A model generated the notes under the pieces. It had not been told where the DNA came from. It saw only the letters and a list, made by a program, of their open reading frames with translations, and searched no databases. Of a stretch of DNA of 64,000 bases, positions 33,934 to 44,932 are shown piece after piece; the first letter of the stretch is position 1; every line of letters begins with the position of its first letter. This DNA is from Sciurus carolinensis (lineage: Eukaryota > Chordata > Mammalia > Rodentia > Sciuridae): positions 47,129,454-47,193,453 of the forward strand of contig NC_062214.1 in the NCBI RefSeq assembly GCF_902686445.1. Reading direction: 5' to 3'. A program made the translations under genes and the position numbers.

Positions 33934-33988
<55 letters not shown>
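33868..33988 (+). repeat. (CT)n-(CA)n compound microsatellite
   Basis: About 80 bp of almost pure pyrimidine, with repeated 'cccctcatct' units, passing directly into about 20 CA units. It combines a triplex-prone and a Z-DNA-prone tract. Confidence 0.96.
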
Positions 33989-33989
<1 letters not shown>

Positions 33990-34019
33990 CCTTTTACAGA
34001 ACACTATACCCAGTGTTGT

Positions 34020-34565
34020 TTTATTTAAATGCTAATGTAATCATACTATGCATTAACACTCTCATCAAAGCCTTCTGGTGTATACTCATCTTAGAATGAA
34101 AGCTGGAGTTTGGCTAGGCATGGTGGCAATTGCCTGTAATCCCAGCAGCTTGGGCGGCTGAAGCAGGAGGATCTCAAGATCAAAGCCTGCCTCAGCAACT
34201 TAGCGAGGCCCTTAGCAACTTAGGGAGACCTTGCCTTAAAATAAAAAATAAATAAATAAAAAGGGCTGGAGATGTGGCTCAGTGATTAAGCATCTTGGGT
34301 TCAATTCCCAGTACAAAAAAGAAAAAACCTGGAATTTTTATAAAGGCCTTAAAAGATCTGCACCTCCACTCCATTTGCCATTATCTCTGTATCACTCATT
34401 TCAAGACAATGTGGACTCCACACTGTTCCTCAAACACACTGAATATATACCTGCCTTAAAATCTTACTGTTCCCTCTGTTTGCAACTCTCCTGTCCTCAG
34501 ACATTCACAGGGCTTCTTTTTTATTCCGATCTTGCTCAAATACTCTATTGCTGAGATCCTTTTGA
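34020..34565 (+). mobile_element. L2 LINE fossil, sense, split by a SINE
   Basis: Left of the SINE: 'catcaaagccttctggtg'. Right of it: 'aaggccttaaaagatctgca', 'gttccctctgtttgcaactc', 'tcttgctcaaatactctatt'. These follow L2 in order. L2 resumes at 34985 after an LTR insertion. Confidence 0.65.
34099..34337 (+). mobile_element. Full-length B1-ID composite SINE with target-site duplication
   Basis: B1-like half 'ggctaggcatggtggcaatt', 'tgtaatcccagcagcttggg', an A-rich linker of AAAT units, then the ID half 'gggctggagatgtggctcag' and 'gttcaattcccagtacaaaa'. The target-site duplication is 'aaagctggagttt' (34099-34111) and 'aaacctggaattt' (34325-34337), two mismatches. It is the best example in the window for identifying the host as a sciurid. 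Confidence 0.95.
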
Positions 34566-34926
34566 ATGAATTTTGCTTTCTGCTACTGTAACAAACTATC
34601 AGAGATAATCAACTTAAAAAGAGGAAAGGTTTATTTTGGCTCATGGTTTCAGAGGTTTCCAATCATGGTTACTTGGTCCTGCTGCTTTTGGGTCTGTAGT
34701 GAGGTAATACATCATTGAAAGAGTGCATGGTGAAGCAATCATTCACTTTATGACTGGAAGTGAAAGAGAGGAAGAGGAAGGAGATGGGGTTCTAATCTCA
34801 TCTTCAAGGAAACATTCCCAGTGACCTAACTTCTTCCCACTAAGACCCGCCTCTTAAAAGTTCCACCACCTCCCAATAGCACCAAGCCTTTAACACCTTT
34901 AGTGGACACGATCCAAACCATAACAT
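34566..34926 (-). mobile_element. MaLR-type LTR, antisense
   Basis: 'ctgctactgtaacaaactat', 'aaaggtttattttggctcat', 'ctcctcccaatagc'-like 'cacctcccaatagcaccaag', ending 'gatccaaaccataacatg'. It is the reverse complement of the same LTR plan as 32605-33010, and it is inserted in an L2 fossil. Confidence 0.85.
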
Positions 34927-34984
34927 GTTCCTTCCTTGCCCATTTATTATTATTATTGTTATTAGCATTAATATTAGTCTGACT

Positions 34985-35200
34985 CTCAATTTCCCTGACT
35001 CCTTTCCCTTCTCTATCTTTTGCCAGAACATTTATTACCATCTGGTAGACCATGTAGTTTATCTCTTGTGTCTCCAACAAGAATGCCAGCTTAGTAACAG
35101 CTGTGAGGTCTATTCAGTTCTTTTCCAAATCATTAGCAGCTGGAACAGTGCCTGGAACATACTGTATGTCCAATAAATACTTGACAAATGAATGCATGGT
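34985..35200 (+). mobile_element. L2 LINE 3' end, sense
   Basis: 'ctccaacaagaatgccagct' and 'ggaacagtgcctggaacata' followed by 'tccaataaatacttgacaaa' are the L2 3' end ('acagtgcctggcacatagta...aataaatatttgttgaatg'). Confidence 0.75.
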
Positions 35201-35204
35201 AGTC

Positions 35205-35535
35205 TCTGAAATTTTCACACTAACCTCCTGAAGTTGGACCATGAGGAGTATTCTTGACTATAAATGACTGTAGAAAGGTTAGAATTAGTTAGATTGTGTT
35301 TAGAGCAATAGAAAATGCCATCTATGATGAGACTACATTGTGAACTACTGCTAGATTAGAAAACAAAACTAACTGGTGACATCTGGTTCTTTGGGAGGGA
35401 CTTGAACTGGTACTTAAAACCTTCTCTTCTCTGGAATTTTGGCAATTCTTTCATCTTTTCCATAAACATTGGATCAAAAAGATGTCACATTCTACAAACT
35501 TCAAATTATACATTTACCTGGTAGCCTGCTTTCTG
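35205..35535. other. No gene recognised
   Basis: Unique-looking sequence between two L2 pieces. Confidence 0.45.
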
Positions 35536-35539
35536 GGTG

Positions 35540-35885
35540 CCACTTGAATGCCTGACTCTTAATGTGCACTCCACAGACGGCTGGCCCTGGCTGCTTCACT
35601 ATTCAGTTGGCTCCTTATTTCTCAGGTCTTAGCTTGTATGTGGTCCTTCCAGAGACCTTCTCTGACTGTCCTATTCATTCAGTCGCTCCCTCCTGTTTAC
35701 ACTTTCTTATCACCACATGTATTTTGTTCTTAACAGTCATGTCTCATATATGATTTGTACTTACTCTATTTACTTAGCTGTTTTCATGTTTATTGTCTGT
35801 TTTCAGAGTACAACATCGATTTCATGAGATGAGAGATGGTATTTCTGTGACTCATCCATAGTATTACTTCAATGAAGATTTATCA
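35540..35885 (+). mobile_element. L2 LINE fossil, sense
   Basis: 'ttatttctcaggtcttagct', 'cagagaccttctctgactgt' and 'cactttcttatcaccacatg' are ordered L2 landmarks. This is a second, overlapping L2 copy relative to the one ending at 35200. Confidence 0.7.
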
Positions 35886-35889
35886 AATC

Positions 35890-37000
35890 ATTGCATCCAA
35901 ACATTTGGAAACAATTCCTTATTATACACCAGGATCACAAAGATATTTTGCTTCTCAAAAGTAAATACTATCTTTGATACCTTTGCCTAGATCAAGATGG
36001 AATTGGGAAGTCTCTGTTAAGATTATTTATTTACATTTTTAAATACTTTTCTCTTTATATTTTCCCTCATTGTAGATATTATACATCTAATCATAAGAAA
36101 AAAAATCTTCAACATTTATAAAGTGCGGAATGCAAGAGCTATAATCCTACCCTCTAAAATAACTGTTTATCGGCAACCCTCCCAGATAATATAACTTATT
36201 TAAACAATTTCATATTAGTGGACATTGAGCTTGTTTCAGTGGGTTTTGGGGTGACCATAACAGACACAGGAACTATATTGACACATGTATCTGTGTAATT
36301 TTAGGACAAATTCAGAAAAGTGGTACGCATGCTTATGTGTGTATAAATATGTTATGAACTTATGAAGTTTAAAGAAAGGGGAAATTAAGTCTAAAATGTG
36401 AAGAGTTTTAGGAAACAGTAAGAACATTCAAGATGGTCTACCTAAAGACGTATTGGAATTTTAATCTTAGTGATAAAAATGATAATTATAGAGCAACACA
36501 GAAGAACATTTGCGGACTATGTCGTATGAAAGAGCATATAACGACATTATATAACTCTATTATAGCCAGTATTTAAAATTATTCATGCTGACAAATGAAG
36601 ATGGGAAAAGATTTTTATAAATTTAATTAACCAGGAAGAGTGGATCAGGATCGTACTTTTTTCTTTCAGATATATTGCCCGTTATTAGCCCAGGAGCTGA
36701 AACAAGGGTGTGGCAGGGACTAAAACAGGGATGATTCCATGGATTTACGGAAAAGTATGATATCACTGAAGGGAAAGGCAGTGGATCCACCCAGGGTTGA
36801 AGGGAGAATGGGAAAGGGAGTAACCAGAGAATGTCATGCATCACATCTGTGGAAAGGTGAATTCTGGTTCCATGGGAGTACAGAAGGAAGATACCAATCG
36901 GGAAATAAATACTTAAATTATCTTGAAACTAAGTAACAGTAACTCTACTTTTGTCTGGAAGACTTTCTGTAAAATCAGTGCTGTTTTTTTTTTTTTTTTT
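35890..37000. other. No gene recognised
   Basis: AT-rich unique-looking DNA ending in a poly-T run (36985-37002). Opposite-strand frames at 36623-36936 shadow one another and neither has a domain. Confidence 0.45.
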
Positions 37001-37004
37001 TTCT

Positions 37005-37420
37005 TAAAATTTGGAAGAATTTACCAGCAATTCAATGTGGGCCTGAGGTGTTTCTTTTACAGAATGGGTTTTTAACATTGGATATAATATAGGACTCCTC
37101 TATTTCTTCTTCTGTCAGCTTTTAAGCATTACATTTCTCAAGAATCTTTCCTTGTCATCTATATTGTCAAGTATCATCTGTATTGTCAAACATATGTTGG
37201 TAAAAGTTGTTTGTATTTAGTCTCTTAACTTCAAATGTCCATTGGGTCTGTGATTGCCTCTCTTTTACAATTCAGACATTAAATTTGCTTACTATTTCTT
37301 TTTCTTTTGGTCAATATTCCTAGAATTCATCAATTTCATTAATCTGTGTGAAGAACCAACTTTCAGCTTTATTTATTTTCTCTGCTTGTCTGTTTAAGCT
37401 CTCAATTTCTCACCTCTTCC
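37005..37420 (-). mobile_element. Old L1M ORF2 fragment, antisense
   Basis: 'ttggaagaatttaccagcaa', 'attgggtctgtgattgcctc', 'aattcatcaatttcattaat' and 'accaactttcagctttattt' are antisense reverse-transcriptase-region segments of an old L1. It contains an imperfect 19-bp tandem copy at 37155-37192. Confidence 0.8.
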
Positions 37421-37424
37421 CCTA

Positions 37425-38385
37425 CCACAGCCATTCTATTTGTTCTTGCTATACAAGGGAAAGCAGAAGGGGAAAAGAAATGCTTCAAGAGGAGAAGAGA
37501 AGATAAAGTTTGAAATTTAGGGAAAGTTATACACAAACACCCTATTTTTCTGAATAGAGGCAGAAGAGAGCGAGTGCATCCTAAATGGATACACATGTTG
37601 GAGAAACATTAAATTAAGAAACTTAGCTGGTTCTCTAGTTCTCCTTCCCTTTATTGCTAGAAGTCTATATAAGTGCTTCCCAAACATTTCATGATTTTCT
37701 TTTTCCAAGGAGAACAAGTGGATGAAACTGAAATCCAGAGTCCATAGGTTTTAATGTTCTGTGCAATTTCATCAGCGAATTGCTTAAGGATATGGGCCCT
37801 GAAATCATTTTCTCCTGTCTTGATCTGTCACTTATTCATGCTGTGACTCTAGAGGGGCAGCACATGATTCAGTTTAAGAAGTAAGGATGTGGATAATATT
37901 GCTGGATCAGGATTCTTCACCTTATGTCCAGAATATTTGGATGTTCCAGAGACCCCCAATCTCTCCTTTTCAAGTCAGTGCTGCCATTTTTTTTTAAAAA
38001 AATGAGACTCAGTGTTGGCTCAGGGTTGGAAATTTAAGATGGTACAAGACCATCAGTTTATATATCTCTATATCAAAATCTGATCTCCTGCTGTGCCAGT
38101 GACCAGGCTTGATTTCAAGTCTGTCTTGAAAATTTCACCCATTTCAAAGAACATAAAATATTTGGGATACTTCTATTTAATAAATCATTTATTTCACAGA
38201 GAATATTTGGCCAATGGAATCTAATTTAACAAAGACCTTTAAGGTAACATTTCTTCAAATTGGTAGCTGATATCAGAGAACAGGAAAACTCTGAGATGTT
38301 CCAGTTTTAAAAAAATCATGGTGAAACACTGAGTTCTTAATACCCACTCTAAGCCAACTGTAGCATAGCTAACCTCTAAAGGATC
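37425..38385. other. No gene recognised
   Basis: Unique-looking. The minus-strand frames at 37402-37717 have no domain. Confidence 0.45.
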
Positions 38386-38389
38386 ATGT

Positions 38390-38640
38390 AGAAAAATGAA
38401 AAGTGCATGTATCTGGGTTCCCCAGAGCAGGCCAAGAAATAAGGTTTCATTTGTAGGTAATTATTTATGAGGTTATGCCAACCAGCACTGTCAGGGCATG
38501 GGAAGGACAGTGAAGGTGAAGTGAAGCCAGTAGAACAGGTGACATTGAGCATGTTACCATCAAGAGACCCAGTCTGGTCAGGGCCCACTGGGAGACAGTT
38601 TAAACAATGCCACAGTTGGGTGAGGAAGGTATACTAGTGA
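38390..38640. other. Unclassified, possible dispersed repeat
   Basis: 'tatctgggttccccagagca' and the purine-rich 'ggcatgggaaggacagtgaa' recall mammalian dispersed repeat starts, but no family can be assigned. Confidence 0.3.
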
Positions 38641-38644
38641 ACCT

Positions 38645-39150
38645 CCTTTCAACCCATCAAAGGACTGAGGGACACTCTGTGACATTCACTCCCTGTCTGT
38701 TATGTGCAAGCTGAGAGAAGTCCCCCCAGGCCACAGGTTTCAGGGTCCTGCAATGGGATGCTTCCCGTTGTACTGGACAAATGGGTGCTTTGGTGATGCA
38801 GGTTGGCACCATCAGTTCCACTATACTTGGAATTTCTCGAACTCGACTATAAAATGTCCTTTCCACTCTCTTCTGTGAATTATTTTTTTCCTTTTTTCAT
38901 AGCAGCTACTAATAGTCCATTGAACTACAGTTCGTTGAACTTGATCTTGGGATCACTTGGGAACCTGATCCATAGTTTTAGGTTATATTTTCCCTCCCTT
39001 TTCCTCTCCTGAACTACATCATAATCAGGCAATGAGTCCAGGAGATTTGCTTTTATGATGGAACATCTGGCCCAAAGTTACAAACTTCTAAATGCTGTTT
39101 CAGTCTCCCAATGTTCAGGATCCCTTGGAGAATGTCACATGCCATTTTCT
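38645..39150. other. No gene recognised
   Basis: Unique-looking, with two opposite-strand frames of 69 codons that are not supported as genes. Confidence 0.45.
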
Positions 39151-39154
39151 ATTC

Positions 39155-39590
39155 TAGTTACTAGTGCTGTATAAAAAAACCACCCAAAACTCAATTACTT
39201 TAAAACAATGATTATAAATTACGCTCCTGAAATCTGTTAGGTCATACAGGGTGTAGTGGAGATGGCTCATCTCTGTTCCACTATCTTGGGGCCTCAGATG
39301 GGAAAGTAAAGACTGGGTTGGAATCATCTGAGGATACCTCATTGTGTGTCTGATAACTAGACTTGGGACATTCACATAGTGAGGAACTGAAACACTAGGA
39401 TCTCCGTGGGCATGACTATCTCCACGTGGCTTCTCTACCATGGTGACCTCAAAGTAGGCAGACTTCTTGCCTGAAAGACCGAGAGCTCCCAAGATGCAGA
39501 TCTTAAGAGCAGGTGAACCAGGTGGAGACATGTCACCTTTTAGGAGCTAGTATCAGAAGCCATACATCATCATTTATATTGTATTCTATC
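39155..39590 (-). mobile_element. Ancient LTR-class repeat, MLT1/MaLR-like, antisense
   Basis: 'gttactagtgctgtataaaa' and 'aaaactcaattactttaaaa' open it, 'tctccacgtggcttctctac' lies inside. Same general plan as 19995-20560. The right boundary is uncertain. The 125-codon minus-strand frame lies entirely within it. Confidence 0.5.
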
Positions 39591-39594
39591 AGTC

Positions 39595-40895
39595 AAGATA
39601 GTTACATAGGTGAGCCCAGGTGCGGAGGTGGGGAACACAGACCCCGCCTTTCATACAGAAGAGTTGATATTTCACTGGAAAATTATCATGTGGAATGAGA
39701 GATTTAAGAATGCATCCATTTCTGGAAAATACAACCTGCCACACTGCCCAGGAATCCCAAAGAACGATGAGGTGCACCTCTTGGGAGTTTATGGGAACTG
39801 CTCTCATCTCTGTGTCCCCAGGTCATTTTGTACTCTATGCAACACATAGACTCTCCTTCTCTTTGCTCCTTGAAGCCCAGATGTGCCTTAATTATGGTTT
39901 CTTCTTTACAACCTAGACCAAAGCTGCACACAGTAGGTGTTAAGTACAGTTTGCACAGATGAGTACCTTGCTGGTCACTTTATTTTACTTTGTTTTTTAG
40001 GAGAAAAGGGAAGAAGAAACAAGAAACATGTTAGGCTTCATTGAGCTCTGTGGGAGTTGATTTCTTCCTGGGTGTCTGTCACAGTGCCAGGGCTCCCCAG
40101 CCCCTTCTGCTGTGTTCATTGTAGGCCCATGGAGTAGTGCTATAGCCACCCCAACCCACTGAATGGGGGAGGGAACACTCACCCATAAAGTCTGAATGCC
40201 ATTGCTAGAAGCATGCAGGAACTAAGAGGGATGTAGCCCAGGTTAGGTTGGCAGAAATTTCCAGGCTTACTCATTCATCTCCAGTTCATCTTCTTTTAGA
40301 AGGAGGAAGAAGTAGAGCCCCATGGAATTTGATTTCAAATCCCTGGCCTTTGATCTTTTCTGGGTGAATGGCACTGAGCTGGGGGAGAGGCTGGGTTGAC
40401 TCCCTTCCACTCTCCAACTGGGCTTAAACCTCCTCCCCTGTGAAACCAACTCCTTCTCTTTCTCCACATGCCATAGAGTGAAGAATTTCAACTGTTGAAT
40501 TTAACATTCAGGATCTTTGCTTCATTTTAATATGCTTTGTGCAGACAGAAAATTCACATCCCTGGAACAGAAGCTACTCCAGCCTGCCAAAAGCTGAATG
40601 GGTTGGTATCAGTCCTAGGGTTCCTATCTGAGTCAAATGTAAGGACAAAAGTAGGTCCCTTCTTTTGCCATTTACCTTCCCAAATTCTTTAACAAGTTGG
40701 GTTGGGACCAGGAAACGAAAATCCAAGAGTATGTTATATTTTTTCCCATTTAAGTTTTCTGATGAGTTCCACCCTGATCCCTGCAAAGAGGGACCCTATT
40801 AATTCACTATGCTGAAGGGAAATGCAAGGGTCAGAGTGCACCCTTGTCCGACCTCCACCAGGAGAGGCTTAACCCCCAGATCTGCTCCATACCCT
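39595..40895. other. No gene recognised
   Basis: Moderately GC-rich unique-looking sequence with many short overlapping frames on both strands (61-79 codons). None carries a domain, a conserved motif or a splice context. Confidence 0.4.
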
Positions 40896-40899
40896 TAGT

Positions 40900-41738
40900 G
40901 AAAACTGCCCGGCTGCAGAGATTTTACTGCCTGAGGTACACAGGGAAAAGGCCACTCCTTTACCGTGTGTGAGTCACCAGCCTGTGAACAGCTGGCAGAC
41001 GTCTGCTGCCCCTCACAATTTGCCAGCGTGAAGGTCTCATCTTTCCCTCCAGCAAATTGGTCCCTTTTTAATGGGGGTGGGGATCCAAAGAGTTTTACAA
41101 CCTTTAAGAGGTTTATGGTTTCAGAATCAGAAAGATCCAGCACTAAGAATTCAATTTAATGTTTCCAAGAGAATCCATACACGTGGGCTCATAAATTCTG
41201 GAACAAGGTGGCTACAGACTCCAGGATAACGGATCTCCAAGAAACGCTGTATGAAACCTTTCTCCTTGGTGAGCTATGGAAAATATTTGCTGCCCACAGC
41301 CTGGGGTGACGGCAAACATTCTTGCACAGGCCCGGTGTCGGGTGCACCATGATGTGGCACAGCTGCGACCACGCCGGTTGGTCTCCAGCTTGTGGCCTGT
41401 CACAGGGTGTTTACCTGAGAATGAATCTGAAAGGCCACAGGGCCAGAATTGTGTCTCGCGGGCAGAGGAAAATGTGCCCGGCTATTTTAAAGCCTAGGGC
41501 TGTACATCTTGTCCATGGCCTGCCGTTCACAGGGACAAACAGGACTCACCTAGGGAGAGGGCCCTTCTACAAACAAACGCCGTTACACTTCAAGAATCGC
41601 TTTCAGATCGGAAAGAAAGGGGGACAAAAGGGTCTCACATGTGCCTATGATGAATGGAGCACTCAGTCACCGAGGTGGTGGCAGCAGCCTTCTTGTTACA
41701 TCACTGCTGAGCCTGGAGAGGCTGCCTGGGGTGGATAT
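40900..41738. other. Repeat-poor, CpG-containing block; possible conserved element
   Basis: No repeat family is recognisable over more than 800 bp. CpG is clearly more frequent than elsewhere in the window ('gcccggtgtcgggtgcacca', 'cagctgcgaccacgccggtt', 'aacgccgttacacttcaaga'). A plus-strand frame starts at 41322 and runs 203 codons, but its last third is microsatellite. The first 130 or so codons resemble no family I know. Regulatory DNA, an unrecognised exon or chance are all possible. Confidence 0.35.
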
Positions 41739-41772
41739 GAATGTGTACATGCACAAACACACATACACCCAG

Positions 41773-41822
<50 letters not shown>

Positions 41823-42620
41823 TCACACACACAGAGACAGGGAGATACACCCTCACACACCCCTACACAGATATGTACCCATCCCCATATGCACATGAGC
41901 TATACACCCATCCATACACATGCTCACACCTAAATATACACACATTCACCTGCACACATATTGTCAGGCATATACATCCACATTCATCCACATCCACATT
42001 ATACACACATTCACACACACACATTCTCACAGGTGCATACCCACATTCAAACACATGCATCTGCTATACACACATTCACACACTCATCTACATATACATA
42101 ATCACGCACAGGTATGCACAAGTGCACACACACAGTTACATGCATATTACACACAAATGCATATTCACATGAACACACTCAAATGCAGGTATACACACAT
42201 CCACACACATGTACACACTCACAGTTACTCAAATTTATATACATTATTACACATACTTGTACAAATATAAAAACAGACAAGTATAAGTATGTTCATGTAC
42301 ATAGACATGCACAGAAATATGAGCATTTCCACTCATGTATACTCACCCGACACACTCACACAAACACTCACTAAAGCTGGCAACATGTGCTTTCTCACCT
42401 CATCAACTTACACTCTCACATTAACTATCATACAGGTGCACACATTCTTACACACATTACGTACATGTTCATGAGCACATTTTAGCACACACCCTCACAC
42501 ACACTCACACACTTGTTCTCATCTAACACACTCACACTTTCCCCTTCACACACACACACACACACACACAGACACACACCCTTACACTTACACAGATACA
42601 ACTCATACTCAAACCCCTGA
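41739..42620 (+). repeat. Degenerate CA-rich satellite with a (TA)n core
   Basis: About 880 bp of interrupted CACA, CACAT, ACACTC and ATACAC units. A pure (TA)n run occupies about 41775-41820, and a pure (CA)n run 42548-42572. The plus strand is very poor in G. Because stops are rare, three plus-strand and two minus-strand frames stay open for up to 143 codons with Thr/His/Ile-rich or Cys/Val-rich output; none is a gene. Confidence 0.95.
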
Positions 42621-42624
42621 GCAT

Positions 42625-43540
42625 AGTGTTGTTGGTTCTTTGGGACATTGGAGAAATCATAGAGCCATTTCAGAAAGCATCATGGTTTCTGGCTTTAGGG
42701 ACACCTTCCCCTGGAGAGCCCAGATTGGCCCTGGCTGCCCCTCTGTGCCCACTGATTCTTAAAATGGGTGGAAAGAGGTTTGTCACTGTCCCTTCCCATG
42801 TCCTCAGTGTGAACAGAGACTTCTGGGGTGATTTTGAGGCCAGCTTGGGCGCTGTGGGTGGATTCTCCTTGGTCAGTTGAAGCTTCACAACCAGGTTCAT
42901 GGACTCCCAGAAGTTAATGAGCAATTTGCCTCTTCCTGTTTGATTACCCATATTTGTCAACTGGAGTTTGTCTTATGCAAACTGGCTGCCTCTCTCCATC
43001 CTCTCATCTTTTCCAGGTGTTTCCATGCCATGCCTGCAATGATACAGGGTGTAATAACGTTTGAGAGAATCACCTGCTCTTTCTTAAGCTTGATTTGTCT
43101 TGAGAATTGCACCTCTAAAGAATATGGAACCAGTCTTCATTTAAACAGATCTGGTCTACCCACGCTTTAACATTGATGTGGATATTGATGGTGATTCAGG
43201 CTCTTTCCCTGTGTTATCTGGAAAAATCATGTACTTTTGGATGCTTACATTATTCACATTTAAATTATAACTCTCCATTAAAATAAAATGAAATAATAAC
43301 TTTTTAAATCAATCAAATAGGTTTAATGTTCTCAAAATTCCTTTCAGTCCTTATTCACATGGCCATATAATAAGGTAATTAGAATTTTATAAACAATTTG
43401 CTTTGAAGTTTTACTCTGAATCACTGAGAGCTAAGCATCAATCTTTGGCATCATCAGATCCTTGCATGAATATTGATATTGCTAGGTCAATTGGAAAACA
43501 GAAAGTGGCAAGGCTGCACAAGTATCATAGTCTTTTGTGT
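42625..43540. other. No gene recognised
   Basis: Unique-looking; opposite-strand frames of 84 and 96 codons at 42626-42960 shadow one another. Confidence 0.45.
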
Positions 43541-43544
43541 GTAT

Positions 43545-44007
43545 GTGCTAAAATATACATAACGTGAAATTGACCATGTTAACCATTTGTAGTTGCATAG
43601 TTCAATGGCATTAATGAATGGTACCTCCGTTCAATTCTAGAGCTTTTTATCTTGCAAAACTGAGAACTCCATAGCCATTAAACACTAACTCCCCATTCTT
43701 CTTGTCCCACCTCACCCCAGGGCAACTGCTATTCTATGTTTTATTTCTATGAATCTGACTGCACTAGGTACCTCACAGGAGTGGGATATACAATATTTGG
43801 GTTTTAGTGACTGGCTTCTTTTAATTAGTATAATGTCCTCGAGTATCATCCATATTGTAGCATGTGCCAGAAATCCCTTACTTTTTAAGATTGTAAAACA
43901 TTCAACTGTACATATCTACCATTCTTTGCTTATTCATTCATCTGTTGGTGGATAATTAAATTGCTTTCATGTTTTGACTGTTGTGAATAATGCTGCCATG
44001 AACATTG
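43545..44007 (-). mobile_element. Old L1M LINE fragment, antisense
   Basis: 'aaaatatacataacgtgaaa', 'tggcattaatgaatggtacc', 'ttagtataatgtcctcgagt', 'tattcattcatctgttggtg' and 'gctgccatgaacattggtgt' are antisense L1 3' UTR and ORF2-end landmarks. Confidence 0.85.
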
Positions 44008-44119
44008 GTGTCGGTAGTCTTTTTTTGACCGGGGCAGGTACTGGGGGTTGAAGTCAATTGAACTCAGAGGCACTCAACCACTGAGTCACATTCCCAGCCC
44101 TTGTGTTGGCAGTCTTTTT
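44008..44119 (-). mobile_element. ID SINE fragment with 17-bp target-site duplication
   Basis: 'actgaactcagaggcactca'-like 'attgaactcagaggcactca' and 'gtcacattcccagccc' give the antisense ID tail. Target-site duplication 'gtgtcggtagtcttttt' (44008-44024) and 'gtgttggcagtcttttt' (44103-44119), two mismatches. It sits inside old L1M DNA. Confidence 0.93.
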
Positions 44120-44124
44120 AAAAA

Positions 44125-44930
44125 GACTCAACAACTACAGATTTCTTATGAATTGCCCCTCACTTAGGTTTTGAGTCTCAGTTTTCTTTTTTTTTAAATT
44201 TTTTAATTTGTTCTTTTTTCAGTTTTCTTATCTATAAAGTGACTTCAATACAGCCTTATAGTTGGTAAAGGCTGACGAGTTGTAATCCAGAACTTTAATG
44301 CCAAGTTCTGTCTGAGGATCAGGGAGAACAGTTCAAAACAGGCTACAGAAGGACCTGGAAGGCAAACAAGAGTTCCTTCAGGGAGCACCTCTTAGCTCTT
44401 AGGGCACACCCAGGGCAAACTTTAGCACTCAGTTTCCCACATAGTTTCCCAGAAAGAGGCAGATTCCCATGGGTCCACTCTCTGCAGACCATTAGGCACC
44501 AACTGGCATGAGTTTGGGTGTAAGTGGAATTTCTCTGACTCTAATCCCTTTGTAGACACATACACATGTCTTTCAACAATGGAGATCAATTCCTACATGT
44601 CAAGGCAACAATGATACTTTAAAACCGGGAGACTTGCACCAAAAGTTAGAAAATGTCTCACTTTGGGCAAAACGTGAGAGAGGTCGAATGCATTGCTGTG
44701 GGTGTGAATGAATGAATGAAATGCTTGTAAGGTCAACTTTGGTCACAACTAAGAATATTTATCTCCTTTCAACAATTCAAAATTTACATGATTCAAAATT
44801 TACATATGGATGTTGTATTTTAAGTAATGAATTTTTTTTATAAACCACTAAATTAGGGAACAAAAGCATTTTTTTAAAAGATAAAGATGCATGCAGAAAT
44901 GAATATCTGTTTACTCCTCTGAAGGGCAAC
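44125..44930. other. No gene recognised
   Basis: Unique-looking, with GAAT units near 44706 and a 16-bp-period duplication of 'attcaaaatttacat' at 44775-44805. Confidence 0.45.
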
Positions 44931-44932
44931 AT

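Noticed and set aside
39154..39531. 125-codon minus-strand frame
   Set aside because: Lies wholly within an LTR-class repeat.
41322..41933. 203-codon plus-strand open frame, the longest in the window
   Set aside because: Its last 60 or so codons are TA/CA satellite, its start has no promoter or splice context, and overlapping frames stay open on both strands. The unique part is kept only as part of a possible conserved block.
41741..42374. Thr/His/Ile-rich frames of up to 143 codons
   Set aside because: Produced by CA-rich satellite in which stop codons are rare in several frames.
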